Origin: Chloroflexi bacterium GWB2_49_20
Lineage (GTDB): Bacteria; Chloroflexota; Anaerolineae; Anaerolineales; Villigracilaceae
Assembly: GCA_001796335.1 (NCBI GenBank)
Contig: MGMF01000001.1
Coordinates: 446,324 to 510,323 of the forward strand
Reading direction: 5' to 3'
Length of the DNA: 64,000 nt
A program made the translations under genes and the position numbers. The notes below the pieces were generated by a model, which saw only the letters and a program-made list of their open reading frames with translations, was not told the origin of the DNA and ran no database searches. Of the stretch, positions 50,375 through 57,917 are shown piece by piece (the stretch's first letter is position 1; every line of letters begins with the position of its first letter).

Positions 50375-52734
50375 TGTCTAAAATGATTACCCGACGGGAT
50401 TTTCTCAAAGTGAGCGCCGTAGTTGCAGGTTCTGCAACCGCACTGGGTGCATTGAAAAATGTCGTCTCCGTACAGGCCGCGGCTGAAATACCAACAACCC
50501 TGCAAACTGCTGCAGACGAAAATATATTCGCTTCCACCTGCCATCTTTGTTCAGCAGGCTGCGGCATCTTGGTGCGTGTTGCGAATGGGAAAGTGGTCAA
50601 GCTCGAAGGCAACCCGATGCACCCTGTCAACCAGGGTTCGCTTTGCCCTAAAGGACAGGCTGCTCCTGAATTGCTCTACAACCCAGACCGGTTGACAGGT
50701 CCGCAGAAACGTGACCGCTCTACTGGTCACACATCTCCAATAACATGGGACGAAGCAATTCAACTGGTATCGCAGAAGTTAAACGATTTGCGCCAGGCAG
50801 GGCATCCTGAACAAGCTGTCCTCATGCACGGGGATACCCGTGGACAAATGCGCTCCTTCCTGGTGCGCTTCATGCAGGCAGTTGGCTCACCCAACATTAT
50901 TTCACATGAAAGCCTGAATGTGGCTGCTGCAAAACTGGGGGTTTACCTGACCCAGGGCATTTACGCTATGCCCGCTTACGATTTTGAAAAAACGAATTAC
51001 ATATTGTCCTTCGGTGCTAACTTTTTAGAAGCTGGTTCCAACCCGCAGCGGACTATTTCCGGTTATACCTACCTGCGGCGTGGACGGGCCACCCGCGGCA
51101 AAGTGGTGGTGATCGACCCGCGCCAGGGTATTCACGGCGCTAAAGCCGATGAATGGATCCCCATCAAACCTGGCACGGATGCGGCTCTGGCGCTGGGTAT
51201 GGCCAATGTCATCATCCGCACCGGTCTGGTGGACGCGGACTTTATTAAGAATTATTCATTTGGCTTTGATAACATCGGCAAGGCCAAAGGGTTCAGAGAT
51301 TTTGTTCTCGATAATTACGACCCGGCACGGGTAGAGCAAATCACAGGCGTGCCAGCAACAACGATCGCACGGCTGGCAGGTGAATTCGCAAGTAACAAAC
51401 CATCCCTGGCGCTTTTACCCGGCAAGGGTGGGTTGCTCAATGGAGGCTTCGGCGGCGTGTACGCGGCCATGGCTGTTCATATTTTGAATGCCCTGGTAGG
51501 CAGTATCGAAGCCCCCGGTGGCACCATGACTCAACGCAACATGCCCTGCGTGGAATGGCCCAGACTCTCATCCGATCCAACTGCAAAAAAGGGATTGGCA
51601 ACCCCACGCATGGATGGCGCTGGAAGTAAATTCCAATTAGGGCGGAATGCCTATCAAGCCGTAGCTGACCAGATCCTGGATGGCATTCCTGTCGAGGCTT
51701 TGTTCCTGTATGACGCCAACCCTGTTTTTGAAACACCTGGCGGATCTCGTTTTGCAGAGGCTTTCAAGAAAGTGCCTTTCGTTGTTTCCTTCTCGTCCTT
51801 CCTGGATGAGAGCGCTGAACTGGCGGATCTGATCCTGCCCGAACCGACTTTCCTGGAGCGCTGGGGGGATGATCACATCGAGGGGCTTGGTTATCCGGGT
51901 ATTTCGCTTTACCAACCAGCCGTCGACCCCTTGTATGAAACCATGAACACGGGAGATTTCCTGCTGAAAGTGGCTGAAACAATGGGTGGCCCGGTTGCAA
52001 AAGCCTTTCCCTGGAAATCCTATCAAGAAGTGCTGCAATTCCGTTTGGAAAACATCGGCACCGATTGGAAAACTTTCAAAGAACTGGGCGTCTGGTTTAC
52101 CCCCGGGTATCGCTTCGCAAGGCGCGGCAGTCAAAAATGGGTGAATGAGATCGTTGGCGTTGATAGATTAAATGCACCGCGTGACGGTTATTTTGATCTC
52201 TACAGCCGCGAATTATATTGCTTCCTTGGAAAAATGAAAAAAGATGAACTGGCTACGCTTGGAATTACGATGACTGGCGATGGCACGAGCCTGCCACACT
52301 ATGAAGAAACCAATTATGCGGGGGATGAGGCGACGTATCCCTTCACATTGAATGTGATCACATTGATGAGCCTTGGACCCAGGAGCGAAGCAGCCAATAT
52401 GCCCACCTTGCAAGAGATCAGCGGTATGACCGTCGGTGAAACCTGGTCTTCGTGGTTGGAAATGAATCCTGAATCTGCCAGTAAACTGGGTCTACGGGAT
52501 ATGGATCCGGTTTGGGTGGAAAGCCCGTTTGGCAAAGTTAACACCAAAGTTCGTATCGTCAAGGGTTTGCGCCCGGATGTGGTTAATATGCCTTTCAACC
52601 AGGGTCATTCTGCTGTGGGTCGTTTCGCCAGGGGTCGCGGTGTCAACGGGCTTAAATTGTTGAATCCTGCATCCGAACCTTTATCAGGCCTGGCTGCCTT
52701 TACGAATACACACGTGAAAGTAAGAAAATCCTGA
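50374..52734 (+). CDS. Molybdopterin oxidoreductase catalytic subunit (CISM type), Tat-exported
   Basis: 786 residues of the DMSO-reductase superfamily. Twin-arginine motif RRDFLK at 7-12; [4Fe-4S] motif C56-x2-C59-x3-C63-x27-C91 in the expected place; molybdopterin guanine dinucleotide-binding segments such as ILSFGANFLEAGSNP and VVVIDPRQGIHGAKADEWI then PIKPGTDAALALGM. The size and partners resemble polysulfide, thiosulfate, tetrathionate or arsenic-type enzymes and alternative complex III. At the site where related enzymes carry a Cys, Ser or Asp ligand to Mo, the sequence reads HESLN with N182, so ligation may be unusual. GGAGG before the ATG. Substrate not assignable. Confidence 0.85.
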   Translation: MSKMITRRDFLKVSAVVAGSATALGALKNVVSVQAAAEIPTTLQTAADENIFASTCHLCSAGCGILVRVANGKVVKLEGNPMHPVNQGSLCPKGQAAPELLYNPDRLTGPQKRDRSTGHTSPITWDEAIQLVSQKLNDLRQAGHPEQAVLMHGDTRGQMRSFLVRFMQAVGSPNIISHESLNVAAAKLGVYLTQGIYAMPAYDFEKTNYILSFGANFLEAGSNPQRTISGYTYLRRGRATRGKVVVIDPRQGIHGAKADEWIPIKPGTDAALALGMANVIIRTGLVDADFIKNYSFGFDNIGKAKGFRDFVLDNYDPARVEQITGVPATTIARLAGEFASNKPSLALLPGKGGLLNGGFGGVYAAMAVHILNALVGSIEAPGGTMTQRNMPCVEWPRLSSDPTAKKGLATPRMDGAGSKFQLGRNAYQAVADQILDGIPVEALFLYDANPVFETPGGSRFAEAFKKVPFVVSFSSFLDESAELADLILPEPTFLERWGDDHIEGLGYPGISLYQPAVDPLYETMNTGDFLLKVAETMGGPVAKAFPWKSYQEVLQFRLENIGTDWKTFKELGVWFTPGYRFARRGSQKWVNEIVGVDRLNAPRDGYFDLYSRELYCFLGKMKKDELATLGITMTGDGTSLPHYEETNYAGDEATYPFTLNVITLMSLGPRSEAANMPTLQEISGMTVGETWSSWLEMNPESASKLGLRDMDPVWVESPFGKVNTKVRIVKGLRPDVVNMPFNQGHSAVGRFARGRGVNGLKLLNPASEPLSGLAAFTNTHVKVRKS

Positions 52735-52771
52735 TGTGTAAAAAACTTTTTAGGTTTTAGGAGAATAAACC

Positions 52772-53500
52772 ATGGCAAAATGGTCAATGGTTATCGATTT
52801 GGAAAAATGTGTGGCATGCCAGGGCTGCAGTATCGCCTGCCGTTTTGAGAACAACACACCGGTAGTTGGCCCAGATCAGGCATTAATGGGACGCGCCATG
52901 CGTTGGAACGATGTCTTCCCCCTGCCAATCAATGCAGACGAAGATACTGGCGAATATCCAAATGTGACCTCCCGGTATATTCCTCGTCCCTGTATGCATT
53001 GCGAGAACCCTCCCTGTATCAAGGTTTGCCCGGTGGGTGCCACCTTTATTGACAATGAAGGCATCGTTGAGCAGAATTACGCGCGTTGCATCGGCTGCCG
53101 ATTCTGTACAGTTGCCTGCCCTTACGGAGTACGTTACTTCAACTGGCTCGAGCCGAAATGGGAAGCCCCACTTGGTGAACATCTGAACCCGGACCGTGTT
53201 GAAGGGGAAGGTGTGCTGGAGGGTCCGGTTGTGCGTCCGAGGGGAATAGTTGAAAAATGTACCTTCTGTGTGCATCGCCTCATCAAAGCACGCGAACGTG
53301 CCGAAGCAGAAGGGCGTGATTTCCGGGCTGATGAATATGTACCAGCCTGTGTGCAAACCTGCACTGGTAAGGCCCGTTTCTTTGGCGACCTGGACGATCC
53401 TGCCAGTACCGTCTCACAACTCGCCAAGAGTACTCGCGCCTTCCGTGTGCTCGAGGAAGTTGGCACGCATCCAAAAACAATTTATCTGCGGGAAGGATAA
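52772..53500 (+). CDS. Four-cluster iron-sulfur electron-transfer subunit
   Basis: 242 residues of the DmsB/PsrB/TtrB type, with four ferredoxin motifs: CVACQGCSIACRFEN, CMHCENPPCIKVCPVGA, CIGCRFCTVACPYGVRYF and the C-terminal CTFCVHRL plus CVQTCTGKARFFG. No signal peptide, so it travels outside as a complex with the Tat-exported catalytic subunit. It conducts electrons between the molybdenum site and the NrfD-type membrane subunit encoded next. AGGAG before the ATG; the NrfD gene starts four bases after the stop. Confidence 0.93.
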   Translation: MAKWSMVIDLEKCVACQGCSIACRFENNTPVVGPDQALMGRAMRWNDVFPLPINADEDTGEYPNVTSRYIPRPCMHCENPPCIKVCPVGATFIDNEGIVEQNYARCIGCRFCTVACPYGVRYFNWLEPKWEAPLGEHLNPDRVEGEGVLEGPVVRPRGIVEKCTFCVHRLIKARERAEAEGRDFRADEYVPACVQTCTGKARFFGDLDDPASTVSQLAKSTRAFRVLEEVGTHPKTIYLREG

Positions 53501-53503
53501 GCC

Positions 53504-54814
53504 ATGCTACCAACCACATTTCATCCCCAAAACAACAATGAGGCTGTCATCCTGGCTCCAGTCCACCGGGTCACCCGCAAGGATCTTTTGCTCTGGGCAG
53601 TTTTACTGGGCATTATGGGTATCGGTGTCTATGCCTATTTAACCCAATGGTTCACCGGTTTGGGTGTGACAGGCTTGAACCGGCCTGTGTACTGGGGTTT
53701 CTATATCACCAACTTCGTGTTCTTCATTGGCCTGGCACATTCAGGTACGTTCATCTCAGCCATCCTGCGCCTGGCTGGAGCAAGCTGGCGTACTCCGCTC
53801 ACACGTGCAGCAGAGGCCATCACTCTCTTCAGTTTGCCTTTCGGAGTTGGCGCAATTTTGATCGACATGGGGCGGCCTGATCGCGTAATGAATATCTTCT
53901 TTTATGGCCGGTTTCAATCGCCTTTGCTGTGGGACATTACTGCAGTTTCACTTTACCTGTTTTCCAGTATCGTCTTTTTCTACATCTCGCTTTTGCCGGA
54001 TATTGCCCTCTGCCGGGATAGACTGACAGAAGTACCGTCATGGCAGCAGAAAATGTATAAGATCCTGGCACTGGGTTGGACCGGGCGGGGAGAACAATTC
54101 AAGCGTCTTGAACGGGCGTTGGACAATATGGCAATTTTTATGACCCTGCTGGTTGTCACCGTGCACACCGTGGTATCTTGGGTGTTCGGTATGACGGTGC
54201 AACCGGGCTGGCACACAGCACTCATTGGTCCGTTCTTCCTGGTCGGCGCGATATTTTCCGGCACTTCGGCAGTAGTGATTGTGCTGGCAATCCTGCGCCG
54301 TGTTTATCACATGGAAAAAGTTCTTCCAGTAAGTTTATTTAATTCATTGCGTAAACTCCTGATCGTGTTTACAGTTGCCTGGTTATATATGATGATCGCT
54401 GAATTCCTGACCACTACATATGGCGCAATTTCGGATGAGATGCTGGTCGTCTGGCAAAAGTTCACCGGCGATTTCGCCGTGTTGTTCTGGACGATGGCAC
54501 TCACCGTTTTCGTCCTGCCCCTGATCATTTTCCTTTTCCTGGGCAAAGATCACGTTGGCTGGATGGTCGTGGCTGCTATTTTGATCAACATTGGAATGTG
54601 GATCGAACGTTTTCTTGTGATCGTCCCAACAGAAACCCGGCCTCGCTTTGTCTCCACTTTAATGGAAGGGATGGGAAGTTATCATCCTTCCTGGCAGGAA
54701 ATAGCAATCACTGGCTCATTGTTTGCAGGTTTAATTTTGCTCTATGTAGTATTCACCCGCTTCTTCCCTATTGTGCCTATCTGGGAAACTGCGCATTCCG
54801 GTGAGACAAAATAA
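53504..54814 (+). CDS. NrfD/ActC-type polytopic membrane subunit
   Basis: 436 residues with about ten membrane helices. The helix-2 region WGFYITNFVFFIGLAHSGTFISAIL, cited here only in part as YITNFVFFIGLAHSGTF, the loop TRAAEAITLF and the ending RFFPIVPIWE resemble ActC of alternative complex III and DsrP/HmeB-type proteins more than the eight-helix PsrC type. Such subunits bind menaquinol or quinone at the outer face and exchange electrons with the iron-sulfur subunit; some may translocate protons. AAGGA six bases upstream. Conserved residues in the quinone pocket were not checked individually. Confidence 0.9.
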   Translation: MLPTTFHPQNNNEAVILAPVHRVTRKDLLLWAVLLGIMGIGVYAYLTQWFTGLGVTGLNRPVYWGFYITNFVFFIGLAHSGTFISAILRLAGASWRTPLTRAAEAITLFSLPFGVGAILIDMGRPDRVMNIFFYGRFQSPLLWDITAVSLYLFSSIVFFYISLLPDIALCRDRLTEVPSWQQKMYKILALGWTGRGEQFKRLERALDNMAIFMTLLVVTVHTVVSWVFGMTVQPGWHTALIGPFFLVGAIFSGTSAVVIVLAILRRVYHMEKVLPVSLFNSLRKLLIVFTVAWLYMMIAEFLTTTYGAISDEMLVVWQKFTGDFAVLFWTMALTVFVLPLIIFLFLGKDHVGWMVVAAILINIGMWIERFLVIVPTETRPRFVSTLMEGMGSYHPSWQEIAITGSLFAGLILLYVVFTRFFPIVPIWETAHSGETK

Positions 54815-54894
54815 TTACCGGGATAGGTAGAAACGGGAATTCTCAGTTTGTTGGCAAATTGCCAGAATTTTTTACTGATCGTGAGGTTTTTTAA

Positions 54895-55053
54895 ATGGAC
54901 ATTAGTGAATTAATCACAAAGTTTTTCACATCAACCGGGCCTGGCGGCGGAATGATCCTGTTGGTTGTCAGCCTGGCAGCCAGCATTTATTTCTCTATGA
55001 TTCGCTGGATCTTGCGCGGAGGAGAGGAGCCAGAAGAACATCCCAGCAATTAG
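54895..55053 (+). CDS. 52-residue single-helix membrane microprotein of the oxidoreductase operon
   Basis: Starts MDISELITKFFTSTG, has one hydrophobic helix (MILLVVSLAASIYFSMIRWIL split as MILLVVSLAASIYF and SMIRWIL) and ends in a short charged tail, RGGEEPEEHPSN. GAGG lies eight bases before the ATG. It sits between the NrfD gene and the chaperone gene on the same strand, where a small stabilising subunit (compare CydX, CcoQ or KdpF) would be expected. Not a recognised family. Its place and reading frame support it; expression is unproven. Confidence 0.6.
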   Translation: MDISELITKFFTSTGPGGGMILLVVSLAASIYFSMIRWILRGGEEPEEHPSN

Positions 55054-55151
55054 TCATTTAGTTTACGCATTTCATTGTTGTCTCACAGCGCCCAACCTTA
55101 CTGTGACAATCTGACTTCGATAAACTGCTGCCGAGTATAAGATAAGAGCCT

Positions 55152-56099
55152 ATGACCCACGCTGACCGCGCCGAAATTTACACCTTACTGGCCGAATTGC
55201 TGGCTGAGCCTCCTGATTGGATGACCTCTTCCGGAAGCGATTGGCCGTTATTTGGCTTACTGACCGGACTTGCAGAAGAGGCTGATGGTGCGCGCAATCA
55301 TGCAGATGCGTTGGTTGGCATCCCCTCGGAGAGCCTGAACAAACGTCGGGAACGTTATACCAACCTGTTCGCCTCGGGCAGACCGTGTTTCTGGTTGTAT
55401 GAATCGGCAGCGAAAACTGGCAAGATCCTTGGTCCAATGACTTTTGAAATGGCGCAGCTTCTTCAATCCGTAGGATTGGAAGTGGCTGGTGCTGAACTTC
55501 CCGACCACATTTCGCTGGAATTGGCATTCCTGGCGTATCTTGCAGGTCAGGTCAAGGATCTGTCCTACGAACAGCAATTTCTAAAAAAACACGGGGATTG
55601 GATGATCGATCTCGGTCGCGCTTTACAGCAAACGAGTGATCCTGTCTATGCACCCATCGGCGTATTGATGGCTGATTGGTTGACTGAACAAATGCTGCCG
55701 GGGTTATCAAAAAAACAAAATGCACGATTCGACCTGCTAGTTCCCGGCATCCCTGATCCCAATGAATGCACGTTATGTGGCTTCTGTTCCCAGGTATGCC
55801 CAACGCATGCCCTGAAAGTCATAGAAGACGCTGAAAACACCCTGTTATCGCTCAATTCAGCGGAATGTATCCACTGTAGCAAGTGCGAACGTATCTGTGA
55901 ATTTCATGCCCTGAAAATGGATCGTCCCATGTCTGAAACAGGAAAAGCTGTCGTCCTGCGCCAATCTTCCCATGTGAAGTGTCAGACCTGCGGACGAGCG
56001 GTTGCCAGCCAGGCTGAAATGGACTATATCGTCTCAAAAATCGGCGAGGCTACCTGGCAACATCTCTGTCTGGATTGCCGCAACGGGCTTTACATCTGA
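55152..56099 (+). CDS. TorD-like chaperone fused to a two-cluster ferredoxin and zinc-ribbon-like tail
   Basis: 315 residues. The first about 195 are helical with the TorD/DmsD pattern (ERYTNLFASGRPCFWLYES), the type of chaperone that guards a molybdoenzyme until its cofactor is inserted and Tat export is allowed. From C206 a ferredoxin with two cluster motifs follows (CTLCGFCSQVCPTHAL and CIHCSKCERICEFHAL), then a tail with CQTCGRA and CLDC pairs (about 275-310). The fusion suggests that maturation is tied to redox state or metal supply. It is the last gene of the operon and is preceded by only a weak ribosome site. Confidence 0.8.
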   Translation: MTHADRAEIYTLLAELLAEPPDWMTSSGSDWPLFGLLTGLAEEADGARNHADALVGIPSESLNKRRERYTNLFASGRPCFWLYESAAKTGKILGPMTFEMAQLLQSVGLEVAGAELPDHISLELAFLAYLAGQVKDLSYEQQFLKKHGDWMIDLGRALQQTSDPVYAPIGVLMADWLTEQMLPGLSKKQNARFDLLVPGIPDPNECTLCGFCSQVCPTHALKVIEDAENTLLSLNSAECIHCSKCERICEFHALKMDRPMSETGKAVVLRQSSHVKCQTCGRAVASQAEMDYIVSKIGEATWQHLCLDCRNGLYI

Positions 56100-56289
56100 T
56101 CTTTGGGGTTGTTATGAATTTTCCAATGCAATATTCCATTTTCAATTTTTCCATCGGCTTGTCAACACCCCGGGTGTGGGAAGCGCCTTTGCTGCCTTGG
56201 CAGGCATTGGCTCAATGACCGGATATTTCCTCGCCAAACGAAGCATCCGCACCAAGAAGGATGCAGGGGTGAATTTTATCCTTATCCCA

Positions 56290-56455
56290 CGCCAGTATTC
56301 CACCACACAGACGAAGATTAAATCTGGCATCTCAACCGGGAATTATTTCCTGTGCCTGCGGGAATCAATCAACAGGAGAACAGTATCCATCAAGGTGAAC
56401 CCCCCGATTTATTTAATAGATACAAAAGAGGTTACTTATCAGCCATTGTTTATAT
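56290..56455 (-). pseudogene. Decayed copy of the DUF3592-like gene
   Basis: The minus strand here can be aligned by eye to 45800-46030: LLLIDSRR is preserved, the following Tyr codon has become a TAA stop, PVEM follows, and a frame shift precedes a GGILAW segment matching the intact GGKILAV. The upstream sequence CAGCCATTGTTTAT and GATCAGGATAAAGATG is shared with the intact copy. The N-terminus and the remainder are lost. Clearly a relic. Confidence 0.7.
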
Positions 56456-56495
56456 CAAACACCAGGATCAGGATAAAGATGATTCCTTTTTCATT

Positions 56496-56873
56496 CTACT
56501 TTTTCAACCAGGTGGGCAGGTGAAAGCCAAGAATACTGGCAAGAATGGACATCCCAAAAAACGGGCTGCCCGCCTCCAGGACATTAAAGAACAGGATCCC
56601 GATGGCCATCAGCAAAAAGGCACCTATCAGTGTGCATACCAACCTCATCTGGAGGTGAGTTGGCGGGTTCAGCCAGCCAAGCCGGAAACCCAGCCAACCC
56701 ACCAGGAACACACCCAGGGTAAAAGTGGTGGTCAATAACAGGGCTAACATCCATGAATTGAATTGTTCCGGAGTATTCATGAGTGGGAAAAGAAAAGATG
56801 CAATGAAAGTGACCACCTGCGTGCCGACCAATTGCAAAAAAACCACCCCTGCAAATTTGATTATTTTAGACAT
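56496..56873 (-). CDS. Small four-helix membrane protein, unknown
   Basis: 125 residues with about four hydrophobic segments (IIKFAGVVFLQLVGTQVVTF, MLALLLTTTFTLGVFLVGWL, LVCTLIGAFLLMAIGILFF and SILASILGFHLP). A GGAGG-like run (GAGGAGGCAG) lies just before the ATG. No family is recognised. It is on the opposite strand to the oxidoreductase operon and next to the DUF3592 relic, so a functional link is unlikely. Confidence 0.6.
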   Translation of the reverse strand: MSKIIKFAGVVFLQLVGTQVVTFIASFLFPLMNTPEQFNSWMLALLLTTTFTLGVFLVGWLGFRLGWLNPPTHLQMRLVCTLIGAFLLMAIGILFFNVLEAGSPFFGMSILASILGFHLPTWLKK

Positions 56874-57179
56874 ATCTGCCTCCTCTCTTGTTGGATATTG
56901 GAATTAGTATAGCCTTTTCTAAATGGGGGCGCAATTGGGAATATTAAGTGAGAAATCCGAAGTCTCCAAGACTTCGGATTTCTGCATTGTGTCTCTGGGT
57001 GCTGCCTTTATTGATTACGGTTATCCCTCGCCAGGGATACCATCAGATCCACTAATTCCATCCCGACTCAAGCAATAATCATATGAAATAAAATGGAAAA
57101 AGATGAAAAACCAATCCATATTAAAATGGCTTATCCCGCTGATGGTATACTCGCACTGATCATAAATAGAAGGCGAAAA

Positions 57180-57437
57180 ATGGCAAAGTTGAAGCTGGAT
57201 CTTCACGAAATTTATAATCATGGAGAAACGATAGAGAAAGAACTGAATCGAGTTATTCAAGAAGCCATTGAAAAACGTATCAGCCTTGTAGAAATTATTC
57301 CGGGAAAGGGAAGTGGCCAGCTAAAAAAACGGGTACTGCGTTTTCTCAATCAAGCCGATATTCGAAGCCTTTACCATCGGGTCGAGAAAGACGATAAGAA
57401 TTTTGGGCGGATTTTTGTTCATTTTCGTTTTAAATAA
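57180..57437 (+). CDS. Smr-domain protein
   Basis: 85 residues from the ATG at 57180, which has AAGG six bases upstream; a longer frame to 57093 is not supported. The Smr pattern is clear: LDLHEIYNHGETIEKELNRV at the start, LVEIIPGKGSGQLKKRVLRF in the middle (the GKG loop) and a C-terminal beta strand. Stand-alone Smr domains are thought to nick or bind nucleic acids, sometimes in ribosome rescue. No operon partner; a strong hairpin is absent downstream. Confidence 0.85.
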   Translation: MAKLKLDLHEIYNHGETIEKELNRVIQEAIEKRISLVEIIPGKGSGQLKKRVLRFLNQADIRSLYHRVEKDDKNFGRIFVHFRFK

Positions 57438-57722
57438 CAATTCCACCGGGAAAAAAGAAACGAGATATTTGATTTGGAAAAGTGACAAAGATAAATGCGC
57501 TAAAAACTGTTCCAGGCAGACAACGGCCCCGTCACTCCAATACCTCAACCCATAAAAACCTTCGCGACTTTTGTGAATTTGCGTAAAAAATATTTTCTCT
57601 ATCACTCCATGTAGTAATCCACTGTCAGTTGTCTACATAATGTACTGCCTCATCGTATCGTCCGTGGCAGCTCTCCCAACTTCTTGACTTCACTCCCCCT
57701 CGGTGGTATCCTTCGACGAATT

Positions 57723-57830
57723 ATGCAGACCAAGATTACAATCAATAACACCAACGCTAATACCACCCGCACCCACCAGATGACGGGACGTTGGCTTATG
57801 GAAAAACCACGGCAGAACACACCAGCCTGA
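57723..57830 (+). CDS. Possible 35-residue leader peptide before a terminator
   Basis: An ATG-started frame rich in Thr (8) and Asn (5) codons, beginning MQTKITINNTNANTTRTH and with a single Trp codon, ends 21 bases before a strong intrinsic terminator and 87 bases before the aminotransferase start. The arrangement resembles amino-acid attenuators. There is no clear ribosome site. A CGGGACG at 57784-57790 could pair imperfectly with the terminator 5' arm. Speculative. Confidence 0.3.
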   Translation: MQTKITINNTNANTTRTHQMTGRWLMEKPRQNTPA

Positions 57831-57851
57831 CAAAGCAGAACCACACTCCAG

Positions 57852-57877
57852 CGCCCCGAACTCTTCGGGGCGTTTTT
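57852..57877 (+). terminator. Intrinsic terminator/attenuator before the aminotransferase operon
   Basis: Nine-base stem CGCCCCGAA/TTCGGGGCG with a three-base loop and five Ts. The nearest complete gene upstream ends 415 bases away, so either an unseen short transcript ends here or it is an attenuator of the operon that starts at 57918. Confidence 0.85.
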
Positions 57878-57917
57878 CTAAAATCACCCGCCAAAAAGGC
57901 CAGAAGGAGCAGAGACC

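Noticed and set aside
50374..52734. Selenoprotein formate dehydrogenase, given the nearby selC gene
   Set aside because: The frame has no internal TGA at the ligand position and its partners are NrfD and cytochromes, not formate dehydrogenase subunits.
56002..56523. 173-codon plus-strand frame over the DUF3592 relic
   Set aside because: The minus strand carries a recognisable relic gene here; the plus frame starts inside the chaperone gene and has no features.
57650..57844. 64-codon minus-strand frame with a hydrophobic stretch
   Set aside because: No ribosome site or neighbour of its kind; the hydrophobic run is the reverse of Asn/Thr codons.
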